Part shown: piece by piece, positions 25,321 to 33,165 of the stretch | Numbering within the stretch: position 1 is the first letter of the stretch | Layout of the letters: each line of letters starts with the position of its first letter | Source of the DNA: Carboxylicivirga longa | GTDB taxonomy: Bacteria; Bacteroidota; Bacteroidia; Bacteroidales; Marinilabiliaceae | DNA length: 64,000 nt | Assembly: GCF_050589825.1 (NCBI RefSeq) | Contig: NZ_JBNGOZ010000006.1 | Span: 170,377-234,376 of the forward strand | Direction: 5' to 3' | Made by a program: the position numbers and the translations under genes | Notes under the pieces: generated by a model | The model's database searches: none | What the model saw: the letters and a program-made list of their open reading frames with translations, nothing else | What the model was told of the DNA's origin: nothing

Positions 25321-27111
25321 TTAATACCGATTTCTTTCAGTATAATGGGTATGCAATAATTCGTGTGACTTTTTACCCAATGGCGCTTTCAAAAAAGCCT
25401 CATAAAGATGCATCACCTCAGGATTTTCATGCGATTTTCGAATGGGCTTTAACGCGTCTTCCCGATAAATAGCCTCACTTCGTTTCTTTCTTATCTCAGG
25501 CGAGGTAGGGATCGGTTGTCCGCCACCGCCCAGGCAACCACCGGGACAGGCCATAATCTCAATAAAATGATACTCCGCCTTACCATCGCGAACGGCTTCC
25601 ATCACATGCTTGGCATTTGACAATCCATGCGCTACACAAGTCTTTAGCTCTACTCCTTCCAGAAAATCCCATTCCGGCAGCACTTTCTCCATTTTAATGG
25701 TAGCCTCTCGGATACTTTCCATGCCCCGAACAGGTGTAATATTCAAGCCATTGAAAGGTACTTCACGACCGGTCACCAACTCATAAGCAGTGCGCAATGC
25801 CGCTTCCATCACACCACCGGTAGCACCAAAAATAACGGCTGCTCCACTTGACTCACCCATAATACTATCGTACTCATCATCGGGCAAAGAAGCAAAATCA
25901 ATACCCGCCTGTTTAATCATCAGGGCCAGCTCCCGCGTTGTAAGCACATAATCAACATCTTTATATCCGCTACTGCGCATCTCAGGTCGGTCGGCCTCAT
26001 ACTTCTTAGCCGTACAGGGCATCACCGATACACTGACCATGTCTTTGGGATCTACCCCTATCTTTTGGGCATAATAAGTCTTCGCCAAGGCTCCAAACAT
26101 TTGCTGCGGCGATTTGGCCGTTGACACATTGGGCAACAACTCCGGAAAAGCATGCTCGATAAACTTCACCCACCCGGGAGAGCAGGAGGTAGTCATGGGC
26201 AATCGCACGGAAGTATCCTTCTCCTTGACCACTTTTTTCAAACGCTGTAGCAACTCATTACCCTCTTCGATAATGGTTAAGTCGGCAGTAAAATCGGTAT
26301 CCAACACTGAGCTAAACCCCAGACGACGGAGGGCCGTCACCATCTTACCGGTCACAATCTCACCAGGCGGCATGCCCAATGCCTCCCCCAGGGCAATGCG
26401 CACAGCCGGTGCCGTTTGCACCACCACATGCTTATGCTCTGCATTCAAGGCGGACCACACCTCATCCAGATAGGTTTTCTCGGTTAAGGCACCCGTTGGA
26501 CAACGATTCACACACTGCCCACAGTTGGTACACACCACTTCAAACATGGGCTTATCGAAAAATGAGGATATTTTCATATCTTCCCCTTTATGGGCCACCG
26601 TTAATGCACTGATGCTCTGCAGCTGATCGCAGGTGCGCACACAACGCTGACAGCGAATACACTTACTATCGTCCTTGATAATGGAAGGCGAAAAATTATC
26701 AATGGTATAGCCCTTGTGTGCCACCAGGTCGATAAAGCCATTGTCGCCAATAATGTATTCCGAGGCCAACTCCTGAAGCTCACACTTACCGTTTTTATAG
26801 CACCGGGTACAGTCGGCACGGTGCTCACTTACCAGCAGCTCAATAATTTGCTTGCGGGCACTGCGCACCTTCATGCTGTTGGTATGAATCTCCATACCTT
26901 CGGCCACAGGCATGGCACAGGAGGGCAACAAGCGATCACTACCGCTTTGTTCCACCACACACACCCGGCAGTTACCGGCCACACATAAATCCTCGTGATA
27001 GCACAAGGTAGGAATACGAATATTTACTTTACGAGCCGCTTCCAGTATTGTAGCTCCGCTATGAATACTAACGGCAATATTATCGATTTTAAGATTAATC
27101 TTATCTGACAT
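25321..27111 (-). CDS. hydA: [FeFe] hydrogenase catalytic subunit HydA2, variant L1 motif
   Basis: 596 residues with the same architecture as HydA1: [2Fe-2S] domain (Cys37, 48, 51, 65), His97-ligated [4Fe-4S] (Cys101, 104, 110), two ferredoxin clusters (CIRCQRCVRTC, CTNCGQCVNRC), H-cluster domain. L2 (MPC366TAKKYE) and L3 (MAC522PGGC526LGGGGQP) are canonical. L1 reads TSC310-S311-PGW instead of TSCCPGW; the codon at this site is TCT, against TGT in hydA1. By alignment to CpI the second Cys is a [4Fe-4S]H ligand. Last gene of unit 1, 18 bp after hydB2, followed by a terminator. Confidence 0.96.
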   Translation of the reverse strand: MSDKINLKIDNIAVSIHSGATILEAARKVNIRIPTLCYHEDLCVAGNCRVCVVEQSGSDRLLPSCAMPVAEGMEIHTNSMKVRSARKQIIELLVSEHRADCTRCYKNGKCELQELASEYIIGDNGFIDLVAHKGYTIDNFSPSIIKDDSKCIRCQRCVRTCDQLQSISALTVAHKGEDMKISSFFDKPMFEVVCTNCGQCVNRCPTGALTEKTYLDEVWSALNAEHKHVVVQTAPAVRIALGEALGMPPGEIVTGKMVTALRRLGFSSVLDTDFTADLTIIEEGNELLQRLKKVVKEKDTSVRLPMTTSCSPGWVKFIEHAFPELLPNVSTAKSPQQMFGALAKTYYAQKIGVDPKDMVSVSVMPCTAKKYEADRPEMRSSGYKDVDYVLTTRELALMIKQAGIDFASLPDDEYDSIMGESSGAAVIFGATGGVMEAALRTAYELVTGREVPFNGLNITPVRGMESIREATIKMEKVLPEWDFLEGVELKTCVAHGLSNAKHVMEAVRDGKAEYHFIEIMACPGGCLGGGGQPIPTSPEIRKKRSEAIYREDALKPIRKSHENPEVMHLYEAFLKAPLGKKSHELLHTHYTERNRY

Positions 27112-27128
27112 CTTTGAGGCTTTTGAGG

Positions 27129-28307
27129 TTAGTAAATCATTTCTTCTCTGAAATTCTCAACGATGGATGAGAAGGAATTGGCCACCGATTGTCCCAGGCC
27201 ACATTTGGCCGTCACCCGCATGGCCTCAGCCAAATCGAGCAAACGATCGAGGTAGGATGAGGGCTGTTCGCCCTTTTTAACGGCCTGAATACCCAGCAAC
27301 AACTGCTGCGTACCTACCCGGCACGGTGTGCACTGACCACATGACTCCTCCACAAAGAAGTCGAGGTAGTTATGCAATACGTTATACATCGAACGCGATG
27401 AGTTAAAAATCATCATGGAACCACCCGTGGGCAGGGATGTGCCCCTTAGCTTGCCCTGATAACCAATGATGGTTTTTTCAAACTTTTTACGCGGCACACA
27501 AAAGCCCGAGGCTCCTCCTACCTGCACAGCCTTGGAGTCGCCATCGCCAAAATCATCCACAAACTTCTGGAGCGACATGCCAAACTCCAGCTCGTAAATG
27601 CCCGGAATGGGCGTATCACCGGAAACAGAAAACACTTTGGAGCCCCGCGAATCCTGCACTCCCAGATCCTTGAATTTATCGGGACCGTATTTTAAGATGG
27701 AATAAGTATGTGCCAAAGTCTCCACATTGTTAATTACGGTGGGTTGTCCTTTATAGCCAAAATCGGTGGGGAATGGCGGCTTATTGCGCGGCTCGCCCCG
27801 CTTACCTTCCATGCTTTCAAACAAGGCACTTTCTTCGCCACAGATATAGGCGCCACTTCCCAAAAAAATGGCCACTCTTAAATCAATTTTTAAGTCATCA
27901 AGCAGCACATGAAAATCATCAATGACCTTTTGTAAGGAGGGCTTTAAAAATTTATACTCCCCCCGCAGGTAAATAAAACCCTTTTTAGCACCTATGATGT
28001 GCGCACACACCGCCATGCCTGTAAGCACTTTATGTGGTACACTTGATAATATCTCACGATCTTTAAAAGTACCAGGCTCCCCCTCATCGGCATTACAAAT
28101 CACAAACTTATCGGGCTGATTAGCTTCGGCTGCCAGCTTCCATTTTAAACCCGTTGGAAAGCCAGCTCCACCTCGGCCTTTCAAACCCGAGCTAATCAAA
28201 TCATTAATCACATCATCGCATTTACGCCCAATGGTTTTCCTGAGTATTACTTCGGTATCGTGTTCATTCTTGAAAATAAGATCCAGTCTTTGCAAATTCT
28301 TTTTCAT
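27129..28307 (-). CDS. hydB: Minimal NuoF-like subunit HydB2
   Basis: 392 residues, only the NuoF core: GLKGRGGAGFPTGLKWK and NADEGEPGTFKDRE (NADH and FMN sites), and the [4Fe-4S] ligands ESCGQCTPCRVG plus AKCGLGQ. It lacks both the N-terminal thioredoxin-like domain and the two C-terminal ferredoxin clusters that HydB1 has; the start and stop are clean, so this is a natural short form, not a broken gene. It lies between hydC2 (32-bp gap) and hydA2 (18-bp gap). Short HydB forms are known from NADH-dependent, ferredoxin-independent trimeric [FeFe] hydrogenases such as that reported for Syntrophomonas wolfei, so non-bifurcating chemistry is a reasonable inference. Confidence 0.95.
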   Translation of the reverse strand: MKKNLQRLDLIFKNEHDTEVILRKTIGRKCDDVINDLISSGLKGRGGAGFPTGLKWKLAAEANQPDKFVICNADEGEPGTFKDREILSSVPHKVLTGMAVCAHIIGAKKGFIYLRGEYKFLKPSLQKVIDDFHVLLDDLKIDLRVAIFLGSGAYICGEESALFESMEGKRGEPRNKPPFPTDFGYKGQPTVINNVETLAHTYSILKYGPDKFKDLGVQDSRGSKVFSVSGDTPIPGIYELEFGMSLQKFVDDFGDGDSKAVQVGGASGFCVPRKKFEKTIIGYQGKLRGTSLPTGGSMMIFNSSRSMYNVLHNYLDFFVEESCGQCTPCRVGTQQLLLGIQAVKKGEQPSSYLDRLLDLAEAMRVTAKCGLGQSVANSFSSIVENFREEMIY

Positions 28308-28338
28308 CGCTTGCGTATTTTATAAAACCCCGGCACTG

Positions 28339-28818
28339 TTAATTAACATTCAACTCCTGCTGTTTATATTTCATAATAATCGCACGCACTTTTTCAGGCG
28401 TCAGTTCGGTATAAGGCTCATCGTTAACCAACATGGCGGGCCCTTTATGACACTGCCCCAAACAGTTGGTTTCGAGCAGCGTAAACAGCCGATCGTGTGT
28501 TGTTTCTCCCAAGTTAATTTTCAGCACAGCTTCCAGCTCCTGAATAATTTGATTCTTACCATGCATCATGCAAGTAATTGTTTTGCACACCCGGATTACA
28601 TATTTACCCAAAGGCTTGGTATGCAAGAAAGAGTAGAAGGTAGCGGTGCCATACACCTGAGCTGCTGAAATATTGAGCTCGCGCGCCACCTCCACCATAG
28701 CATCCTCCGAGATATGCTGCTCCTGATTTATAATTCCTTGAAGAATGGGCAAAAGGCTCTCCATGCTGCGGCCGTGTTGATCGGCCAGTCCTTTTACCAA
28801 CTGTTTTACTTCAGCCAT
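28339..28818 (-). CDS. hydC: NuoE-like [2Fe-2S] subunit HydC2
   Basis: 159 residues. Helical N-terminal domain (LLPILQGIINQEQHISEDAMVEVARELN), then the Trx-like [2Fe-2S] domain with C-x4-C in VCKTITC and C-x3-C in NCLGQC. Clearly a paralogue of HydC1 but different in sequence, so the two hydrogenases are not a recent duplication. First gene of the whole leftward run; the 259-bp gap upstream is shared with the divergent AlbA_2 gene and must hold both promoters. The only promoter-like match I see for this side is TAACTTTT (28876-28869), one base off the -7 consensus, with no -33. Confidence 0.94.
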   Translation of the reverse strand: MAEVKQLVKGLADQHGRSMESLLPILQGIINQEQHISEDAMVEVARELNISAAQVYGTATFYSFLHTKPLGKYVIRVCKTITCMMHGKNQIIQELEAVLKINLGETTHDRLFTLLETNCLGQCHKGPAMLVNDEPYTELTPEKVRAIIMKYKQQELNVN

Positions 28819-29052
28819 AATTGTTGATTTAAGGGTTTACTTAACTGGGTATAGAGAATTATTTCTTTAAAAGTTAAGTTTTTTTAACATCGCTGTCCAG
28901 TATTTTTTTTCTCTATGCTGAAAAAAATCCTTATTAATAATCATTCTCAATAGCTAACTATCAGCACATTGCACGAATACATTCTTTTATCGTCACTTTT
29001 AAGGGGAGCTCCTGCACTAGGAATGGCTTTTTATTTATCCTTTCATTTTTCC

Positions 29053-29060
29053 GATCTTTG
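29053..29060 (+). promoter_or_regulatory. Possible -7 element of the AlbA_2 gene
   Basis: GATCTTTG differs from TAnnTTTG only in the first base and lies 17 bases before the GTG at 29078; the -33 region is a T-run. Confidence 0.32.
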
Positions 29061-29077
29061 CCAAAAATTAAACAACA

Positions 29078-29758
29078 GTGAATCAAACAGAACTACAGCA
29101 GATGATTCTGGAAGGTGAACACCTGAAGCAGGATTTTAAGTTTGCCATTACAGATACCAAAAAGATAGCCCGCTCCATTGCAGCTTTTGCCAATACGGAA
29201 GGCGGACGTCTACTCATCGGTGTGAAAGACAACGGTAAGGTCGCGGGCGTTGAGTCTGACGAGGAATATTATATGATAGAGGCAGCCGCCAAGCGGCATT
29301 GTAGGCCGGCGGTGGAGTTTCAAACTCGTAAGTGGGAGATGGATGGCAAAACTGTACTGGAAATCATCATTGAAAAAAGTAAAAAGCGACCTCACTCAGC
29401 GCCCGACAAGGACGGAAAAGCGACCTACTATGTACGCGTTAAGGATCAGAACCTGGTGGCCAATCGCATATTAACGGAAGTGTGGAAGCGCGAAAAACAG
29501 CCCGGTGGATCGCTCCTTAAAATCAAATATGCAGAGAGTAAGCTGCTCACCTACCTGGGAATACATGGTTATATCACCTTTTCAAAGTTCTGCGGCATGG
29601 CCAATATCAGCCCCCGCAAGGCTGAGAAGATCCTTATTAACCTGATTCAGATGAAGGTCATCGAGATGGATATTACCGAGAGTCAGATTTTCTATAAGAT
29701 GAACAGTAATCCTGAATATCCCGAGCCTAATCAGCAGGAGCTGCCAGACGATTGGTAA
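29078..29758 (+). CDS. AlbA_2 (Schlafen-type) domain protein, putative nucleic-acid binding
   Basis: 226 residues, GTG start (no better ATG upstream). Residues about 10-120 form the AlbA_2 domain: EGEHLKQDFKFAITDTKKIARSIAAFANTEGG, then LLIGVKDNGKVAGV and ILEI-type strand plus YYVRVKDQN. The C-terminal 80 residues look like a winged helix (YLGIHGYITFSKFCGMANISPRKAEKILINLI). Such proteins are predicted transcription regulators or RNA/DNA-binding factors; none is characterised well in this phylum. It is divergent from the hydrogen locus, so control of that locus is possible but unproven. Its stop codon abuts the stop of the convergent hydrolase gene. Confidence 0.85.
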   Translation: MNQTELQQMILEGEHLKQDFKFAITDTKKIARSIAAFANTEGGRLLIGVKDNGKVAGVESDEEYYMIEAAAKRHCRPAVEFQTRKWEMDGKTVLEIIIEKSKKRPHSAPDKDGKATYYVRVKDQNLVANRILTEVWKREKQPGGSLLKIKYAESKLLTYLGIHGYITFSKFCGMANISPRKAEKILINLIQMKVIEMDITESQIFYKMNSNPEYPEPNQQELPDDW

Positions 29759-31579
29759 TCAATCCCTCTCCTCTATGGCTTCATAAAACACCTGCTGGAT
29801 GGATGGTCGCACATTCATCCGGTAAATTAAAGGATTATTGCGACTGGGGTATACGCGATTTGAAAGAAATATATAAACCAAATCATATTGCGGATCAACC
29901 CACACGAAAGTACCGGTAAAACCACTGTGCCCATAACTTTGGGCGCTCACTGCCGGTGCCGGATAACTATTTTCGATGGACAATGTATCGTTGCCGGGCA
30001 AGGGTTTATCAAAGCCAGCCCCACGACGGTTATCGCTTTGTGGATATTGAACACGCGTAAAAGCATCCAGCATGGTGGATGATAGGTAAGAACGGCCACC
30101 GTAACTTCCCTTTTGCAGATATAGCTGCATCAGCTTTGCCACATCGTAGGCACTGCCAAACAAGCCCGCATTGCCCGACACACCTCCCATAATGGCGGCA
30201 GCCTCATCGTGCACCTGCCCTTTCAGCTGAGTTCTTCGGTAGTGAGCATCGTACTCGGTGGGCACAATACGACTGTGCGCCAATTTGTTCAGTGGATTAT
30301 AACATAAAGAAGAGGCACCTAGCTGATCGAAAAAATGGCGATACAGCATTGTCTCATAATCATCAGAATATAAGTTACTCAGCAGCTGCGGATAAAGCAT
30401 AAACGACAAGCCACTGTACTTATAGCCAACATCGGGCAGCAAATCTGACTTGCGAATGGCTTTATATACCTTCTTGGTAAATGAACGCGAGAGAAATAGA
30501 TTAGGGGCAACAGCCAGCGAATATTTTTCAGAAGGATTGATACGATAATACCGAGACTGATACTCCCCATTCTTCATCGTCATCGGGTAGTAGTTGATAT
30601 ACGGTGCAAGACGCGCCTGATGCGCCAATACGGAACGCAAGGAAATAGTATCCTTGTTGGAGCGATGAAAGAGGGTGCTTTTCCAATCAGGCCAGTAACG
30701 GCTAAATGGTTGATCAAGATGCATCAAACCATCATCGCAGGCCTTAATAATCAGTGGCAGCGGGCCGGCAATCTTGGTTACCGATGCCAGATCGTACACA
30801 TCGTGTGGCTGCACTGCAATGCGCTTATCATAGGTATGATGGCCGTAGCTGCCATTAAAGATCACTGCCCCCTTATAGGCCACCAGAACACGGCAACCGG
30901 GAAATGCAGTGGCTGTGATAGCCTGCTGCACAATGCTATCCACCCGGGTTTGAATACGCTCATCGGCCAAACCAAAGACAGCGCCAGGCACGTAGCGCAG
31001 GCGTTGCCTCGTATCATAATGCGTCAGTTCTTCACCCAGTGTCAGGGCATTAAAAACTACCTGAACGGACAGGTCACGACTGATAGTGTTGTTTAGCGGA
31101 CAATAAAGCACATAATCCGCAGCCGCCCTTAAATCTGCCATGGGCAATTCCAGGGTGTCACCCAGCACGATAAGGGATAAACATCGAATACTATCGCTCA
31201 ACAAGTATTTAGGAAGGGCTTGATCGGCTGTTACCACCGCAATAAGATGATCAGAAGAAGCTAAAACCTTCTCTTGCTCATCGGTTTGCTCTATGGTCAG
31301 CACAGGCACATCGGCATAGCGATGCACTAAAGGCTCCCACTGCTGCCCCTTTTCAGCGATGCCGAAAACAATGCGCTCACGATCCAGATCCTCGATGGGA
31401 AAGTTACTCCCGCTTTGCTTCAGAAACTCAAAGCGCTGCCAAACAGGCGAATATTCATCACACTGCCTGAGACTATCCGGCTCAGCAGCACGGGCAGACG
31501 AAGACATTAACAACAGGCGGAAAAACGCAAGGATAAAATAAAAATGATTTCCTAAGCTTATTGATGTATTCTTATTCAT
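29759..31579 (-). CDS. AmiE-like serine hydrolase (beta-lactamase fold) with GH3-C-like N-terminal part
   Basis: 606 residues, exported. Residues about 205-600 are a class-C beta-lactamase/DD-peptidase-type hydrolase: S266VTK269 (nucleophile and general base), YSG in YKYSGLSFML, and HSG in GHSGFTGTFVW replacing KTG. Residues about 65-190 form an alpha/beta region resembling the C-terminal domain of GH3 enzymes (IVFGIAEKGQQWEPLV...). Bacteroidota commonly have a GH3 N-acetylglucosaminidase fused to such a hydrolase in about 1000 residues; here the GH3 catalytic barrel is absent. With NamZ two genes away, a role as N-acetylmuramyl-L-alanine amidase in peptidoglycan recycling (as for Bacillus AmiE) is the best inference. 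Confidence 0.85.
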   Translation of the reverse strand: MNKNTSISLGNHFYFILAFFRLLLMSSSARAAEPDSLRQCDEYSPVWQRFEFLKQSGSNFPIEDLDRERIVFGIAEKGQQWEPLVHRYADVPVLTIEQTDEQEKVLASSDHLIAVVTADQALPKYLLSDSIRCLSLIVLGDTLELPMADLRAAADYVLYCPLNNTISRDLSVQVVFNALTLGEELTHYDTRQRLRYVPGAVFGLADERIQTRVDSIVQQAITATAFPGCRVLVAYKGAVIFNGSYGHHTYDKRIAVQPHDVYDLASVTKIAGPLPLIIKACDDGLMHLDQPFSRYWPDWKSTLFHRSNKDTISLRSVLAHQARLAPYINYYPMTMKNGEYQSRYYRINPSEKYSLAVAPNLFLSRSFTKKVYKAIRKSDLLPDVGYKYSGLSFMLYPQLLSNLYSDDYETMLYRHFFDQLGASSLCYNPLNKLAHSRIVPTEYDAHYRRTQLKGQVHDEAAAIMGGVSGNAGLFGSAYDVAKLMQLYLQKGSYGGRSYLSSTMLDAFTRVQYPQSDNRRGAGFDKPLPGNDTLSIENSYPAPAVSAQSYGHSGFTGTFVWVDPQYDLVYIFLSNRVYPSRNNPLIYRMNVRPSIQQVFYEAIEERD

Positions 31580-31787
31580 CGCTCATTTTTTATAAAAAAA
31601 AACCAAATGTTGGTATTCAAAGCTCTTTATGCATTGAATAATGGAATTATTCGTTGATCCTAATGTTTTTTCTGCTTGCTGCACCCGGTCAGGCTATGAA
31701 GCGTTGGAGAAATGTTACCAGATTTTCCTTTCAAAATGCTAAATAGCCAAAGCGTTGTATTTTGCTTTTACCTCTTCGTCTCACAAA
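31580..31787. other. Non-coding stretch before the structured element
   Basis: No convincing gene. A 60-codon plus-strand frame at 31712-31894 runs through the hairpins of the adjacent element and ends in low-complexity residues; I do not regard it as coding. A promoter for the hydrolase on the minus strand must lie here or upstream but has no clear consensus. Confidence 0.4.
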
Positions 31788-31882
31788 GCCAAATCAACGA
31801 TTTGGCGGTGGGCAGCTTTGCAGAAGCTTTCAATTTAGCACTGCCCCCCAATGCTTTATTAGCCATTGTTGGCAACTATTAT
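31788..31882. repeat. Structured cassette-end element (attC-like, tentative)
   Basis: Begins with an 8-bp perfect hairpin GCCAAATC-AAC-GATTTGGC (31788-31806), then AGCTT/AAGCT (31814-31828) nested within GGGCAG/CTGCCC (31810-31846), and ends in GTTGGCAACTATTAT (31868-31882), right up to the stop codon of the nuclease gene. The folded layout and the final GTTRGC recall integron-type recombination sites, but the strict GTTRRRY core is not met. Confidence 0.35.
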
Positions 31883-33085
31883 TTATTCAATTAAATTTTT
31901 TAATTCAATACATAGGGTTTCTATTAATTCAATAACTTTTAACTCTTGATTAAAATTGTAATACTGACATATATCATTTTCCTTACCTTCTGAAGGATTA
32001 AATGTTGACAATATCTTAAATTCATCTCGATATTGCTCAACCATACTATATTTCTCTTTTTCAGTATAAAAATTTACTAAATATTTACAATTAAAAGGAT
32101 CTTCTCCAAATGCCACTCTCAGCAATAAAGGAATATTATCAAATGTAAAACCTGAAAAATAAACCGCAGTTCCCAATCTCTCAACTTTCTCAAAAGGGTA
32201 ACAATTATTAATAAATTTTTCTTCAATTCTAATTGCCAAATATTCAGGTAATTCTTCCATCATATTTTTAATTGACATCGAAGTTTCCAAGTTATTTGCT
32301 TCTAATAGTTTTTCACGAAATAATTTCAACGAAGCTGTATCCATATTATTTGTATTTAAAAATTTAATCAACTTACTGTATTGCTGAAGTATAAATTTGT
32401 TTTCACTTCTTTTTGATGCTTCAATAGCAGGCTGTATCCAGTTTGAAAATAAGCTCCTTTTACCTTCTAGATTTGTATATGAAGGAATCTGTTTAATCAA
32501 AGGTTTAATCTTATCTAACTCTTTCTTTGACCAATCAGAAGTATTTACAGTTTTACAATCATCTAATGTCAGATAGATAATTGCAACAATCTCAAATTCC
32601 TTTTTAAGTAAATTATAATATCTAGGTAATTGCTTTTCCTGATCAACTGCATTGTTTATTTTATTTTCAACAATAATTGCTTTTTTTGAATTAGCATCTC
32701 TAATAGAAATATCTATATTATCAACCTCACGATATATTTTAGCTGTCCTAAAGTCTTCTTTTTTAACAAGCTCTATATCTATCATGTCAATAAATAACTT
32801 TAAATAAAGGTCATTTTCTTTGTGCTTCTTTGTTGGATCTATAAATGAAAATATAAAATCGCTATGTAGATTTTCATAATGATATTTTGGAGAAATAAGA
32901 GTGAACACATTGAACTTTAAATCATCATTGTTGATTCTGTTTTTTTTAAAATTATCGCCAATAACCTTACAATCAGAAATTAATCCAATGATATCATTAT
33001 ATCTACTTTCAAACACATGTCTCCAATATTTAAGTTCTTCAATTTTCATTCTTATACTATGTTTGCGTTGATAATAGTTGCTAAC
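31868..33085. mobile_element. Inserted AT-rich nuclease cassette bounded by inverted repeats
   Basis: GTTGGCAACTATTAT (31868-31882) and ATAATAGTTGCTAAC (33071-33085) are inverted repeats with 14 of 15 matches and exactly bracket the PD-(D/E)XK gene. The interior is markedly AT-rich (17 G+C of 60 bases in 32281-32340) against 23 of 60 in both flanking genes (30301-30360, 33301-33360). It separates two functionally linked peptidoglycan-recycling genes. No transposase or integrase is inside, so the mover is unknown. Confidence 0.45.
31883..33049 (-). CDS. PD-(D/E)XK nuclease superfamily protein, orphan accessory gene
   Basis: 388 residues. The nuclease core is at about 55-155: Glu59 and HSDFIFSFI, then Asp113 in NIDISIRD, then Glu128-x-Lys130 in IIVENKINN, followed by a helix with QLPRYYNLL. 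This order matches the PD-(D/E)XK group often annotated as PDDEXK_4, members of which occur in defence contexts or as solitary genes. The remaining 230 residues are Lys-, Asn- and Glu-rich with no recognised domain. The gene is much more AT-rich than its neighbours and lies between inverted repeats, which suggests horizontal gain. A defence role is inference; no methylase, helicase or antitoxin accompanies it. Confidence 0.8.
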   Translation of the reverse strand: MKIEELKYWRHVFESRYNDIIGLISDCKVIGDNFKKNRINNDDLKFNVFTLISPKYHYENLHSDFIFSFIDPTKKHKENDLYLKLFIDMIDIELVKKEDFRTAKIYREVDNIDISIRDANSKKAIIVENKINNAVDQEKQLPRYYNLLKKEFEIVAIIYLTLDDCKTVNTSDWSKKELDKIKPLIKQIPSYTNLEGKRSLFSNWIQPAIEASKRSENKFILQQYSKLIKFLNTNNMDTASLKLFREKLLEANNLETSMSIKNMMEELPEYLAIRIEEKFINNCYPFEKVERLGTAVYFSGFTFDNIPLLLRVAFGEDPFNCKYLVNFYTEKEKYSMVEQYRDEFKILSTFNPSEGKENDICQYYNFNQELKVIELIETLCIELKNLIE

Positions 33086-33165
33086 TTATCAATAAACACC
33101 ACACATCCGTTAATTATGCGAAATCATTATCCGTATATCCTCATGGCTTTTCCAATCTTATGTAG

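Noticed and set aside
13112..28818. Reading the NuoE/F/G-like genes as part of respiratory complex I
   Set aside because: There are no membrane subunits (NuoA, H, J-N) and the NuoG-like proteins carry complete H-cluster domains, so these are soluble hydrogenases.
31712..31894. 60-codon plus-strand frame
   Set aside because: It runs through perfect hairpins and the inverted-repeat boundary of the nuclease cassette and overlaps the nuclease 3' end; no homology I recognise beyond repeat-derived peptides.
33050..33165. 8-bp hairpin TATCCGTA/TACGGATA near the namZ stop as a terminator
   Set aside because: The loop is 31 bases and no T-run follows on either strand.
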